From Halomonas sp. PR-M31 (GTDB lineage: Bacteria > Pseudomonadota > Gammaproteobacteria > Pseudomonadales > Halomonadaceae): DNA of 54,526 nucleotides. The position numbers and the translations under genes were made by a program. Below are positions 36,878-47,092 of this stretch, one piece after another. The notes below the pieces were generated by a model that saw nothing but the letters and a program-made list of their open reading frames with translations, did not search any database and had not been told where the DNA came from. The DNA lies in contig NZ_JIBT01000042.1 of assembly GCF_001039575.1 (NCBI RefSeq), positions 1 to 54,526 of the forward strand, in the 5' to 3' direction. Positions within the stretch are counted from its first letter, which is position 1. Each line of letters starts with the position of its first letter.

Positions 36878-39800
36878 TCAATCGAAATCCGCGTAGGGCG
36901 ATAGCGCCGATGTGGGCAGATCAAGCTCACCCTGCCAACCTTGGAAATTGTAGCGCAGGGTCAAGTTGATCATGTTGGGCGAGTAGTCCTCGGCTTCCTG
37001 CAGCGCAAAGCCTGCACTTGCCGACCAGTGATCCCCCAGCCGGCGCTCGACCTGGCCGCGCACTCCATAGCCGAAATCCCCTCCGGACCCCCCTGTGCGG
37101 GTAGCGTTGGCATCTGCAAGCGAGGCCACGTCGCTGCCGCCCAGAGGGTAGCGCTTGCTGTCGTCGCTGTCGCTCCAGGATTGCGAGATCGAAGCACCGA
37201 TCTCCCAGGACCAGTCCTCGGTGCGTCGGGCATAGGTGACAGGCAGCGCCAGGGAAACATACTGCTGGGGGCTGTAGTACCCCCCCTGACCCAAGGTGTA
37301 GCCGCCGAGCTCCTTGTCGTAGTGCATGTACATGGTGCTGACGCCGACGCTCAAACGTTCGTCAGGTCGATTGATCAGCTTGCGATAGACACCCCCCATG
37401 ACCTGCACGCGAGAGTTGTCCTTGACGTTCTTGCCATCGAGATGATGAACACCGAGCTTGGACCATACGCCCCAGGGGCCGCCTTGATCGTAGCCCAGTC
37501 CGATACTGCCCCCGGACGCGCGCACCCCGCCCCAGGTAGTGCCGGTACGCGGGTCCTCGACCCCGGCATAGGCCAGTATGGAATCGTCCAGAGCGCGTCG
37601 GGACAGCGTGGCGTCAAACCACAGGGGCCCCACGTCGCCGCTGTAGGTGACGCCACCGACCACATCGGTGACCTCGAAACCCATCGGCGTGGTGCCAATA
37701 TCCACTCGCCAGGTTTCGTTGTACCAGCCGACGCCTACGCTCACACCGGTTTGCTGCTGGTTGAAGTCGTCGTTACAGCCGGCTTCGGAACAGGTGCCGA
37801 AGCTGTCGCGATTGAATCCATCGATCTCCCGATCCAGACGACCCGCATCGAGTCGCACCCGATCGACCCGCAGAAGCCCGCGTCCACCGGCCAACGGGGT
37901 ATCGACTTCGAGCATGTCGACGTCCGTGGTCAATTCGGAAACCCCGGAGGTGCCGCTTTCATGATCGCGCTGATGACCGTAGCGAACCCGGGTGTTCTGG
38001 GATTGGTAGACCTCGGCGGCGGAGGAGCGCAGGCTGGACACCAGCCAGTCGTCGCCCGGTCGCGTGCGCGTCTGTCGTGTGAAGGCGGCGTTGTCGTCCA
38101 GACTCTCCTGATCGCCCAGCTCCGCGGCCACCATGGCCTGACGATACCGTTGCAGCGCCTGAGACGATTGCCCCTGGGCCTGGGCCAGACGGCCCGCATC
38201 CCGCAACGTCAGCGCATCCTTTGACGCTTCTTCGTCCGCCAGCAGCTCATCCATCATGTTCTGGGCGCGCTGCGTCTCACCCAGGGCTGCCCAGGCGTTG
38301 ACCTGGCGCCGCCGTGCATTGAGGTCTTCCATGGGGGGATCGATCGTCTCGAGTTGACGTCGAGCCGCCACACGATCGCCTTGAGCCAGGGCCGTATCGA
38401 CCAGCCCCAGCCGCGCGGAGGTATTGTCGGGTTCGAGTTCCAGGGCACGACGATAGTAGGTGTCTGCCTCGGTGTAATCGTTGCGTTCCAGGGCCCAGTC
38501 TCCCAGGCGCAGGGTGACGTCAGCATGAGCAGGGGCGTTTTGCAGCATGGCGATGGCGCTGGATTCGTTGCCCTGAGCCCGGCGCTGTTCGGCTCGGGAC
38601 AACAGTTGACTGCGCTCTAGCCGAGTCTGAAGATCCCGGATGCTCTCGTCTCGCTGATCCTCCGGAATACGCTCCAGAGCCTCGAGGGCCAGAATCTCGC
38701 GATCGTCGCTTGAAAGGTAAAGCGCCTGGGCATAGCGACCCTGGGCGCGCTCTTGCGGCGTGTTCAAATGGGAGAAGAGTTCGCGAAAGGCCTGGTCGGC
38801 GCTTGCCTGCCGGTTTTGAACGGTGAGGGTGTTGGCCAGGGCATAGGTTATCCAGACGTCACCCGGCGCAAGTTTTCTGGCCTTGGCAAAGCGTCCGCTG
38901 GCTTCGTACCAGCGCGACTCGGCGGCCAGCTTTTCGCCTTCCTCGCGCAGGATGGCGACCTGCAAGCGACGCCGGGTGTCTTCCAGCGCCATCTGTTGAG
39001 CCGGCGGCAGAGTGTCGATGAAATCGAGCCCGGCCTGGGGCGATTCTTCGGCGTAGAGCCCGGTCAGGCGTTCCAGGGCGGTGGTATAGCCGGGTTCGAG
39101 ACGCAGCGCCTGGCGATAGGCGTTTTCTGCGCTTTCGCGGTCATTGCGGTAACGCGCCACGTCCCCGAGTCCTAGCCAGGCCTCGTTGGCCTTGGCGATC
39201 TGCTGCCGAGCCAGCTCGAACGCCTGCTCGGCACGTCGATCATCCCCGTTGGTCAAGGCTTCATCGCCTTGCTTGATCTGTTGCCAGTAGGTGGCGGTGG
39301 CAATCAGATTGCTCCATTTGTCGCTGGCGTAGGGACTGTCATCGAGTTGCTCACCGCGGCGGAACAGCGCCAGGGCTTCATCGTGACGGCCTTGACGCAG
39401 GCGGATGGTGCCCAGTACGCCAAGAAGTTCGATATCGTCCGGATAGGCGGCCAGTGCGCGTTGAATGTCGGCCTCGCCTGCTTCGCCGCCCTCGGCTTCA
39501 TTGCGGGCCAGACCTCGCAGACGAGCCTGATAGTTAGGGTCGGCGAGCAGATCGCGATGACGTGTCAGGGTCTGCTGAGCCTCCTCGGCGTAATCTGTGT
39601 CGCCGAAAACCGTGAGAAACCGCTCCCAGCCGTCCACGCTCTCCTCGCTTGCCTCCATTTCTCGCAGGGCATCCCGCCACTGCCGGCCGGCATCCTTGCG
39701 GGCGTAGGGGTTATCGGCAAGCTGTTCCAGACGTGCAAAGGCTTCTTCGTTGCGATCTTCGCTGAATAGAAAACGGGCCAGAGTAAACCCCAGCTCCGGG

Positions 39801-40414
39801 CTTTGCGGATAGCGTTCGTCCAGGGCCTGCAGTTCTTCTATGGCCCGAGGCGTGCCCCCCGGCAATTGAGCGATCATTTGCCAATATTCCAGCGCCAGGG
39901 GCAGCGTCGGCAGCCCTTCGGCCAGAACGTCGTCATAAATGGTTTTGGCCTGCTCCGCCTGACCCGTGGTGGCCAGTAGGCGGGCCTTGCTCAAGGCGCT
40001 GCGCTTCTCGGGTTCGGTCAAGGCAAGGTTGAGCCGGGCTAGGCGATAGGCGTCGCTGTTCGGGGCTTCCTGGGAAAGCCGCTCCACTAAGCGCTGGGCT
40101 TCTTCAAGATTGTCTTCCCGCACCGCCTTGCGAACCTCAGCCTGAAGAACGCGAGGATCGTCTGGGGCGGTGGTCTTCAAACGTTCGAGTGCCTGTTTCA
40201 CCAGCACATCGTTTTGTCGCGCCTCGCCCAGACGCAGCTGCTGCAGCAGCCACTCTTCCGGAGACACGGCGCCAGTTTCATTGGCTTGATTGCCACTGGC
40301 CCTGTTTTCGTTGGGAATGGGCGTTACGTCGGTTTGGGCATGCAAGGGCGACGCGATCACGCCGCTAGCCAGTAAGCACAGGGAGAGAGGCCAATGGGAA
40401 CGGGTCGGCTTCAC
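36878..40414 (-). CDS. bcsC: Cellulose synthase subunit BcsC: TPR scaffold and outer-membrane export barrel
   Basis: This protein of about 1178 residues has a signal peptide (LSLCLLASGVIASPLHAQ), then many TPR-type helices from about 40 to 780 (for example AENAYRQALRLEPGYTTALE and ADTYYRRALELEPDNTSARL). A C-terminal BcsC barrel domain follows, with GWYNETWRVDIGTTPMGFEV and YSGDVGPLWFDATLSRRALD, ending in strand-like aromatic residues (YADFD). It conducts cellulose across periplasm and outer membrane. The start is probably the GTG at 40414, which overlaps the bcsZ stop as GTGA and has GGAG six bases upstream; an ATG at 40426 is in frame. It is the last of bcsRQABZC. Confidence 0.95.
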   Translation of the reverse strand: MKPTRSHWPLSLCLLASGVIASPLHAQTDVTPIPNENRASGNQANETGAVSPEEWLLQQLRLGEARQNDVLVKQALERLKTTAPDDPRVLQAEVRKAVREDNLEEAQRLVERLSQEAPNSDAYRLARLNLALTEPEKRSALSKARLLATTGQAEQAKTIYDDVLAEGLPTLPLALEYWQMIAQLPGGTPRAIEELQALDERYPQSPELGFTLARFLFSEDRNEEAFARLEQLADNPYARKDAGRQWRDALREMEASEESVDGWERFLTVFGDTDYAEEAQQTLTRHRDLLADPNYQARLRGLARNEAEGGEAGEADIQRALAAYPDDIELLGVLGTIRLRQGRHDEALALFRRGEQLDDSPYASDKWSNLIATATYWQQIKQGDEALTNGDDRRAEQAFELARQQIAKANEAWLGLGDVARYRNDRESAENAYRQALRLEPGYTTALERLTGLYAEESPQAGLDFIDTLPPAQQMALEDTRRRLQVAILREEGEKLAAESRWYEASGRFAKARKLAPGDVWITYALANTLTVQNRQASADQAFRELFSHLNTPQERAQGRYAQALYLSSDDREILALEALERIPEDQRDESIRDLQTRLERSQLLSRAEQRRAQGNESSAIAMLQNAPAHADVTLRLGDWALERNDYTEADTYYRRALELEPDNTSARLGLVDTALAQGDRVAARRQLETIDPPMEDLNARRRQVNAWAALGETQRAQNMMDELLADEEASKDALTLRDAGRLAQAQGQSSQALQRYRQAMVAAELGDQESLDDNAAFTRQTRTRPGDDWLVSSLRSSAAEVYQSQNTRVRYGHQRDHESGTSGVSELTTDVDMLEVDTPLAGGRGLLRVDRVRLDAGRLDREIDGFNRDSFGTCSEAGCNDDFNQQQTGVSVGVGWYNETWRVDIGTTPMGFEVTDVVGGVTYSGDVGPLWFDATLSRRALDDSILAYAGVEDPRTGTTWGGVRASGGSIGLGYDQGGPWGVWSKLGVHHLDGKNVKDNSRVQVMGGVYRKLINRPDERLSVGVSTMYMHYDKELGGYTLGQGGYYSPQQYVSLALPVTYARRTEDWSWEIGASISQSWSDSDDSKRYPLGGSDVASLADANATRTGGSGGDFGYGVRGQVERRLGDHWSASAGFALQEAEDYSPNMINLTLRYNFQGWQGELDLPTSALSPYADFD

Positions 40415-41517
40415 GGTGAACTCCATTCGGGTTGTAGAGTGCCATCATTGGCAAAACGGTAACGCCCCTGGTCCCAGCCGAGCCCAAACAGGGTCAGTAC
40501 CTGAGCGTAATAGGCGTCTTCCGCAGGGAAGTTGTCGAGCAGCCGCTGACGCTGCTCCTCGAGAAAAGGGGTATCCGCTAGAAAAGGCAGCAGCGCAGCG
40601 GAGAAACTGGCATTGCCAAGCGCCTCATGTTCGCCGCTCTGAGCATCGATGCTTTCCGGTGGCGCGCCCAGGCGTTTGGTCAGCAGCGCCATGGGCGCGA
40701 AATGAACCAGCAGCGCCTCGCGACCGGGCGCATCTTTGGCCAGCATGCCCAGCCATAGATAGACCCGGATCGCATCATAGTCGCCTTCGGCGCCGTGCTC
40801 CGGATCGACTTGCCAGCCTTCATCCGCGCGCCAAGCCGCCCAATCCGGTGCAAACCCCTGAGGTGCGGTTTCCTTCAACAAAGCCGGCACGTTCTCGGCA
40901 ACGGCGTCCCAGGGGGCGCCCAATGCGCTCAAACGGCTGAGTATCTGAGGCGGCACATAGCTTGGGTTGACACGCCAGCGCGGCGGGTCCGCGAAACCGC
41001 GTTTGCCGGGCAATAGCATGGGGCCAAAGCCCTCTAGATTAGTTACTTCCTGATCGGCAATAAGGCGCGCCATACGCGTTCCCAACACCTGGTAATCTCG
41101 GCGCTGCCATAAGTTTCCGGCTTCCAGCAACGTGTAGGCAATCCACAAATCCGCATCCGAGGCGCTGTTGGCATCCAGCACGCCCCAGCGATCCTCACTT
41201 TCGTCGTGCCCCCACAGCCAGGCGGGCAGTCTGGCGCCCAGGTCACTCTCGGCCAGGTTGTTCTGCGTCCAGGCGAGCAGACGCTCGAAGGTATCCTGAT
41301 CGTTGGCCACCAAGGCAAAGAACAGCGCATAGGACTGGCCTTCCGAGGTGGTGATCATGCGCTCATCGGAGACATCGATCACGCGGCCATCATCGCTGAT
41401 CAGGGCGTTCTTGAAGCGCTCCCATAGTGGCCATTCAACGCTTGCAGCCTGAGCATTTGGCGCCAGCAGACATAACCCTAGTAACCAGGGCCCCAGCAGG
41501 CAGAGCAGTCCACGCAC
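40411..41517 (-). CDS. bcsZ: Periplasmic endo-1,4-beta-glucanase BcsZ (GH8)
   Basis: The 368-residue protein has a signal peptide (LLGPWLLGLCLLAPNAQA) and GH8 features: catalytic acid Glu in MITTSEGQSYALFF, and DANSASDADLWIAYTLLEAG with the conserved Asp residues. BcsZ trims nascent cellulose in the periplasm and affects fibre yield and quality. Translation starts at GTG 41517, three bases after the bcsB stop, with GAGGA seven bases upstream, and ends inside the bcsC start, so bcsB, bcsZ and bcsC are translationally linked. Its position between bcsB and bcsC is that of the enterobacterial locus. Confidence 0.95.
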   Translation of the reverse strand: MRGLLCLLGPWLLGLCLLAPNAQAASVEWPLWERFKNALISDDGRVIDVSDERMITTSEGQSYALFFALVANDQDTFERLLAWTQNNLAESDLGARLPAWLWGHDESEDRWGVLDANSASDADLWIAYTLLEAGNLWQRRDYQVLGTRMARLIADQEVTNLEGFGPMLLPGKRGFADPPRWRVNPSYVPPQILSRLSALGAPWDAVAENVPALLKETAPQGFAPDWAAWRADEGWQVDPEHGAEGDYDAIRVYLWLGMLAKDAPGREALLVHFAPMALLTKRLGAPPESIDAQSGEHEALGNASFSAALLPFLADTPFLEEQRQRLLDNFPAEDAYYAQVLTLFGLGWDQGRYRFANDGTLQPEWSSP

Positions 41518-41520
41518 GGC

Positions 41521-43767
41521 TTAGTCCTCGTCTCTGCTCAGGCGTCGCGTACCCAAACGACGCAGCAGCATCCACAGCATCAATGCCACCAGTAGTATCG
41601 CAATCAAGGCGATGAATGCCATCAGCTTGGGGTGAGTGGAAAGGTGGTACCACAGCCAGGTGGCCCAGGGCAGTTCGCCTACGTGATAACGTTCGCCCAC
41701 CACGTCGCTGCGGATGCCGGAATCCCGGATTACTGCGATCGAGCCGCGTATCTGGGAAATCACCACGGGATCGTTCATCGATTCGTTGAGCAGACGATAG
41801 TCCGCTGACGTATTGGCCAGCAGGGCAACGATGCTGCGCTGATCGAAGTAGGGCGATTTCAATTCGACCAGCGCGGCGATGGGACCATGGGCGGTCACGC
41901 TGATTTCACTATCCACTTCCGAGGCAGTGGCCTGCATGCTGCCAGATGAGTTGTTTTCATTGCTGCCCGAGCTCAGGCGCAAGCGGCTGCGGGCATCATC
42001 GCCCAACGCCACGACCTGGTCGGTATCATCCAGATCTTCCGGAAGCGAACCAAAGGCGAGAATATCCGCGTCGGTCTCCTCGGCGCTCGCCCAGTCGTCG
42101 CTGATGCTCAGCGCCACACCCGGGTAGCCGGTTTGGGCACCGATGCGACCCAAGGTATCGAACAGGGCAGTCAGCTCCAGCTCCGAGGGCGACTTGGGCA
42201 TGATCACCAGCGTCTGGGAAAGATCCGCCAGCCGGCTGAAGGGAAAGCCGGCATAGGTGAAGGTGCGCAGCGCCGGCATGGATAGATAATGGGGGTAGCT
42301 CGAGAAATCCAGACTCGAGCTCTTATCGATGCTGGCCTGATGAGGCACCGAGATGATTGGACGACACTGCTCCTCGGAGCCGGACATGCCCACGCGATTG
42401 GCATAGGCAAAGTCGAAGCTCAGCTGATTACGGGTGCCGATCTTCAGGGCCGGAATATCCGTCTCTTGCTCCGGCAGCAGCCAGTTCTTGAGTAGCGGCA
42501 CCTGCAGCAGGCTGCGCTGGTTGTCACTGCCGTCCTGATCGAGCACCAGGGACTCCAGGAACTCGTCGTTGATGCTGATATCGAGCCGGGAGGTGGCGTC
42601 TTTTACCGGCTGGCTATAGCGATAATCGAGGTTCAGCCTGATCAATTCGTTCTGCCAGATGAACAGATCCGGCGGCAGGCGCAGATCGACGTTTAGAACA
42701 CTGGGCGTACGGCCCTGGGTCTGCAACTGTTTAGGGTAGTCGATCAGTTCGCCGAAGGTCACCGGTCGGTCCGTGGGTATCCAGGCCGGGGCATCGTAAG
42801 GCTTGCGGGGCTCGAGAGTATCGAGCCCGTCGATACGCGCGCTCTGACCCCGTAACAGCGTATTGCCTAGGGCTAGCGCCTGGGCGGCGGTCACAAGTTC
42901 CGCATCGTCGCGCCCCATCACTACCAGCAGCTTGTCATAGGGAGAGTCGGGATGACTGATCATCTCGATGGTGGGCCCATCCACGGCGGGATAGTCCGCC
43001 AGCACTGCAGGGCGTTGCTCGTTGGTCGCCAGCACGACGGCATGCCCTTCGGGTGGCGTGTCGAAAGTGACCGGGAAGTGCTGTCCGCGCCATTCGGCCT
43101 GAGAGCCAAAATAGGAGGCCACGATACCGCCCGCACGCTGTGCGCCCAAAGAAGGGTTTTGGGATAGCACTAGGGGGAGCTTCAATGCCGTATCGTCGTT
43201 GGCATCGAAGAAGGGCAGTGGCAAATTGGCCAGATCATTGGCCACGGGCAGCTTTTGCTGTTGCAGAGTCAGCGTGCTGTCACCAGCGATGTTGACCCAG
43301 ACGCTGGAATGAGTGGGGTCTTCGCAAATCTTGCTGTAATGACCGACCAGTTCCAGGTTCAGGCGATTGAAATCGCTGATCAGCCGAGGGTCCAGTGATA
43401 CCGTTTGCCGCTGAGCCTTCCCCGGTGCGCTTGCATCGATGGATACGACGCCCATCAGCTCGTCGTTGAGATACACCTTGATATGCGATACGTCCGCCAG
43501 CAAAGAGGGAGAGGGTGTATAGCCAAGCTCCAGTGTGGCGTCGGTCACCAGTTGATCACCCCGTATCTTGAATTCGATCTGGCGTTCCGGCGACATGCCG
43601 CTCAGCTCCAGATCCTCTTGGGCCAGCTCTTCCAGACTCAATGTGCGTTCCTGAGTCGGTGTTGCCGATTGCTCAGCGCCAGGCGCCTCCATCGACGCAG
43701 AGGGTGATGGTTGAGCCCAGGCGGGTAGGGCGATCAGCAGTGAAAGCAGGATCCAGCGATGACGCAT
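41521..43767 (-). CDS. bcsB: Cellulose synthase periplasmic subunit BcsB
   Basis: From the ATG at 43767 the protein has 748 residues and starts with a signal peptide (MRHRWILLSLLIALPAWAQ). It has two carbohydrate-binding/flavodoxin-like repeats (LELGYTPSPSLLADVSHIKV; LNVDLRLPPDLFIWQNELIR) and a C-terminal membrane anchor (LMAFIALIAILLVALMLWML) before a basic end. BcsB docks on BcsA and guides the glucan through the periplasm. An ATG at 43821 overlaps the bcsA stop as ATGA but would put 18 polar residues before the signal peptide, so the later ATG, with AGGA upstream, is preferred. Confidence 0.93.
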   Translation of the reverse strand: MRHRWILLSLLIALPAWAQPSPSASMEAPGAEQSATPTQERTLSLEELAQEDLELSGMSPERQIEFKIRGDQLVTDATLELGYTPSPSLLADVSHIKVYLNDELMGVVSIDASAPGKAQRQTVSLDPRLISDFNRLNLELVGHYSKICEDPTHSSVWVNIAGDSTLTLQQQKLPVANDLANLPLPFFDANDDTALKLPLVLSQNPSLGAQRAGGIVASYFGSQAEWRGQHFPVTFDTPPEGHAVVLATNEQRPAVLADYPAVDGPTIEMISHPDSPYDKLLVVMGRDDAELVTAAQALALGNTLLRGQSARIDGLDTLEPRKPYDAPAWIPTDRPVTFGELIDYPKQLQTQGRTPSVLNVDLRLPPDLFIWQNELIRLNLDYRYSQPVKDATSRLDISINDEFLESLVLDQDGSDNQRSLLQVPLLKNWLLPEQETDIPALKIGTRNQLSFDFAYANRVGMSGSEEQCRPIISVPHQASIDKSSSLDFSSYPHYLSMPALRTFTYAGFPFSRLADLSQTLVIMPKSPSELELTALFDTLGRIGAQTGYPGVALSISDDWASAEETDADILAFGSLPEDLDDTDQVVALGDDARSRLRLSSGSNENNSSGSMQATASEVDSEISVTAHGPIAALVELKSPYFDQRSIVALLANTSADYRLLNESMNDPVVISQIRGSIAVIRDSGIRSDVVGERYHVGELPWATWLWYHLSTHPKLMAFIALIAILLVALMLWMLLRRLGTRRLSRDED

Positions 43768-43817
43768 GTTGTGAACATTCCTATTCGATGAGACGTAATC
43801 CGTTATATGGACGGCGA

Positions 43818-46388
43818 TCAAGATGCTTCGTGTGGACGCTGCGGTATGAAAGAACCCAGCCAGGACACCGGGGCACGCACGACTCGAGGCGCATGCTGGA
43901 AAAGCCGCCGGTAGCCTTCAAAACCCAGGCAAACCACATCGATCATGCTTTTCATGGGCCGATCCGCTGGCAGATCATCACGCCACAAGGACCAGGTATC
44001 CGCCCGGGCGAAGGTGCACTGGATATAATCCACATGCTTTGCCAAGGGCATCTTCTCCAGTTCCAGACCGGCCCGTTCGCCGCTGGCATTGACTACTCGA
44101 GCAGCGAAGGCATGCTCCTGATGACCGCGTTGCAACAACAGCGTGAGGGTGTCACCGACGTTGACCAGCCCGGCTGCTGGCAGAACGATACCCAGGCCCC
44201 CCTCGGCATAATCTTGCAGCGTGCAGGGATAGGCGTAGCCGCCAGGAAGCTGCACCGCCCCCGGGAGCGTAATGCTGACCCGATGATTGCGCCTGACCTG
44301 GCGTGCTTCCGCCGCTACGGCAATGGCGCCTCCCAGGATCACCAGGTTGTAGAACACCCATACCAGGCTGACCAGTACCGTGGGGATCTCATCCGCGGGG
44401 CCACTCTGCAAACGCCAGATGGCGGCCACGACACCGGACAGGTTGAGCAGGATCAGCAACAGATAGGGGCGTGAAATACTCCAGTCGAAATACTGCCTGT
44501 CCACCAGGCCGCCCTTGGCGGTGACGTTGAACTTGCCCTTGCGTGGATTGATCAGCGCCACGGTAGTAGGCAGGGCGATGTACCAGGCCAGCACCGTGTC
44601 GTAGACCTCGCTCCAGAAGCTGTGGCGATAGCGGCCCTGGATGTGCGAATTGGTGAGCCCGGAATGCAGCATGTGGGGTATCACGAAGGCCAGCAGCAAA
44701 AAGGCCGGCGCATAGATGATGTAGGCATGCAGCAGCAGAAAGGCCAACGGCGCGGTCAGAAATATCAGGCGTGGCACCCCGGCCAGAAAATGCAGCATGG
44801 CGTTGACGTAGCACAGGCGCTGGCTCAAGCGCAGGCCGGGTCCGAAAAGCGGATTGTCGAGGCGGAATATCTGCACCATGCCTCGGGCCCAGCGAATGCG
44901 CTGGCCGATATGGGCCGATACGCTCTCGGTAGCCAGACCGGCGGCCTGTGGAATGCGCAGGTAGGCGGAGGTGAACCCCTTGCGATGCAGACGCAGCGAA
45001 GTGTGAGCGTCTTCCGTGACGGTCTCCACCGCAAAACCGCCAATAGCCTCGATGGCGCGACGCTTGAGCACCGCGCAGGAGCCACAGAAGAAGGCCGCGT
45101 CCCACAGGTCGTTGCCATCCTGTACCAGGCCGTAGAACAGGGTGCCTTCGTTGGGCATGCGTCTGAAGCGATCGAGATTGCGCTCAAAAGGATCCGGCGA
45201 GAAAAAGTGGTGCGGTGTCTGTATCAGGCCAAGCTTGGGATCCTTCAGGAACCAGCCCATGGTCATCTGCAAGAAAGAACGTTGGGGAACGTGATCGCAG
45301 TCGAAAATGGCGATGTAATCGCCCTGGGTCACGGTCAAGGCATGATTGAGGTTGCCCGCCTTGGCATGATTGTTGTCGTCCCGGGTGATATAGCCAACGC
45401 CCACGTCCGCGGCGAAGTCACGAAACGCCGCACGCTTGCCGTCATCGAGCAGATAGATGTTGATCTTGTCCTTGGGCCAATCGAGTCCGAGTGCCGCCAG
45501 TACCGTTGGCCGCACGACTTCTAGAGACTCGTTGTAGGTAGGAATCATCAGATCGACGCTCGGCCACTCACGGGTGTCCTCGGGCAGGGACACCGGCTTG
45601 CGATTGAGGGGCCACAGGGTCTGGAAATATCCCAATATGAGCACCAGCCAGGAATAGGTTTCGGCGCCCAGCAAGAGCAGGCCGAAGGTCATGTCCAGGC
45701 CGTCGTCCCAATTGAGGGTGGAAGTGTAGCGCCACCACAGATAACGACAGGACACCGTAAGGGACAGTACTACCAGGATGAGCGTGGAGAAACGCCCCGG
45801 CAGACGGCGTACGATCAGGGCGATGATCCATAGCAGCACGGAAAACAGGGCTTGGGCCGGCAAGGTGAAGGGCTGGGTGATGACCAGCAGCATCAGTATG
45901 GCGGTCGTTCCGCCCATGAGTATCAATAGCCAGCGAGTGTTCCGGGTAGCAGCGCTGCCATCGGGATTATCGCCTTCGAAAGTGCTCAGCGCCGGACGCA
46001 AATGGCGCTCGACACGCTGGGCTACCTTGTTCGCCCGGGGATACAGGAACCCGCGGGCACGAGCCAACGGTTTGAATCGTTCACGACGAGACGCGCGCGC
46101 CGCATGGGAGCGACGCGGTCGTACGAGTAACAGCCATAGGAACTGAAGCCCATAGCGCAGCGGGTCTGCAATGCCTGGACGACGGCGCTGCAAATGCGTA
46201 AAGCCTCCGGAATGGGATGACAGAAGGCTCTGCCAGCGCCCCGATTCCAGCGGCAGGAAGCACCAGGCGACGGCCCAGGCAAGTGTCAGCAGCACTGCAG
46301 TGGGTGGCGTGGCGCCTCGTCTATCGCGCAGATGCCGATAGTGGCGTCTCCATTGGGCTTGCGCGCCGGGTTGCAGCCACAGACTCAT
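43818..46388 (-). CDS. bcsA: Cellulose synthase catalytic subunit BcsA with PilZ domain
   Basis: The 856-residue inner-membrane protein is a family 2 glycosyltransferase that polymerises glucose from UDP-glucose and threads it through its own channel. Catalytic motifs are D315-D316-G317, D363-C-D365, T458-E-D460 and Q496-RIR-W500. Eight or so membrane segments surround them. The PilZ domain has the c-di-GMP motif RRNHR (699-703), and D726-Y-A-E-G-G in place of the usual DxSxxG, with Ala at the Ser position. The N-terminus has an extra basic region (about residues 90-135). It starts in the bcsQ stop (ATGA), indicating coupling. Confidence 0.97.
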   Translation of the reverse strand: MSLWLQPGAQAQWRRHYRHLRDRRGATPPTAVLLTLAWAVAWCFLPLESGRWQSLLSSHSGGFTHLQRRRPGIADPLRYGLQFLWLLLVRPRRSHAARASRRERFKPLARARGFLYPRANKVAQRVERHLRPALSTFEGDNPDGSAATRNTRWLLILMGGTTAILMLLVITQPFTLPAQALFSVLLWIIALIVRRLPGRFSTLILVVLSLTVSCRYLWWRYTSTLNWDDGLDMTFGLLLLGAETYSWLVLILGYFQTLWPLNRKPVSLPEDTREWPSVDLMIPTYNESLEVVRPTVLAALGLDWPKDKINIYLLDDGKRAAFRDFAADVGVGYITRDDNNHAKAGNLNHALTVTQGDYIAIFDCDHVPQRSFLQMTMGWFLKDPKLGLIQTPHHFFSPDPFERNLDRFRRMPNEGTLFYGLVQDGNDLWDAAFFCGSCAVLKRRAIEAIGGFAVETVTEDAHTSLRLHRKGFTSAYLRIPQAAGLATESVSAHIGQRIRWARGMVQIFRLDNPLFGPGLRLSQRLCYVNAMLHFLAGVPRLIFLTAPLAFLLLHAYIIYAPAFLLLAFVIPHMLHSGLTNSHIQGRYRHSFWSEVYDTVLAWYIALPTTVALINPRKGKFNVTAKGGLVDRQYFDWSISRPYLLLILLNLSGVVAAIWRLQSGPADEIPTVLVSLVWVFYNLVILGGAIAVAAEARQVRRNHRVSITLPGAVQLPGGYAYPCTLQDYAEGGLGIVLPAAGLVNVGDTLTLLLQRGHQEHAFAARVVNASGERAGLELEKMPLAKHVDYIQCTFARADTWSLWRDDLPADRPMKSMIDVVCLGFEGYRRLFQHAPRVVRAPVSWLGSFIPQRPHEAS

Positions 46389-47092
46389 GCGGCTTCCTCA
46401 TGACGAGCTAGTAGCCACGCTGCCAGGTTGCGAATTCCCTGCGCCGCAAGACAATCTGATCGATAGGCGGTAACGCTACGTTTGTGCGCCAGCGCCTCGA
46501 ACATGGCTTCATCCCGATGAATGGTCCAAGGCAGTAGCCGATCGGAATACTGAGCCTGCCATAATGTGTACAAGTCGTTTTGCAGCAAGCTGGAAGGGGT
46601 GAAGTGATTGACTAGCAAATAGTCGTTTTCATGAAATTGACGCCTGGCCAACAAGACATGGCAAGCGGGATCGGCGTGAACCACGGTAAGTGTCACATCC
46701 GCTGAAAAATGATCCTGGGCGAACGACGCTGCGGGTAGGTCGAACAATACCCAGCGGTAGGTATCTTTATCGAGCTCCTTGAGACGTTGCTGCCATTCAT
46801 CGCCGTTCAAGGCTTCTACAGGCGCGACTTCGCTATGGCCATAAGGCAGGAAGTGCAGGTGCGTTCCAAGAGCGAAAGCGGCAGCATGCCAAGTCTGACC
46901 GTTGTCGACCGCATTGGCCCAGCCGTGCTCATCGCGCCAGTCGTGGTTGAAATGCAGACGCAGCAAGTTGCGCGCATCGAGATCGATGCACAGTACCCGT
47001 TCACCGGCATTCACCAGTGCCTGGGCCAACCCCGCAACGATACTGCTGGCGCCCGTGCCGCCACGACATCCTTGAACCGCCACCCGAATCAT
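46385..47092 (-). CDS. bcsQ: BcsQ, MinD/ParA-like ATPase of cellulose secretion
   Basis: The 235-residue protein begins MIRVAVQGCRGGTGASSIVA, a deviant Walker A motif without the usual lysines but resembling RGGVGTTT of E. coli BcsQ. It also has VLCIDLDARNLLRLHF and WVLFDLPAASFAQDH. With BcsR and BcsE it forms a regulatory vestibule under BcsA and is needed for cellulose secretion. It overlaps bcsR upstream and bcsA downstream by four bases each (ATGA). Confidence 0.92.
   Translation of the reverse strand: MIRVAVQGCRGGTGASSIVAGLAQALVNAGERVLCIDLDARNLLRLHFNHDWRDEHGWANAVDNGQTWHAAAFALGTHLHFLPYGHSEVAPVEALNGDEWQQRLKELDKDTYRWVLFDLPAASFAQDHFSADVTLTVVHADPACHVLLARRQFHENDYLLVNHFTPSSLLQNDLYTLWQAQYSDRLLPWTIHRDEAMFEALAHKRSVTAYRSDCLAAQGIRNLAAWLLARHEEAA

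Noticed and set aside
36941-38224. A 427-codon plus-strand frame opposite bcsC
   Set aside because: No family features; the minus strand carries the clear BcsC barrel domain and the coupled bcs operon.
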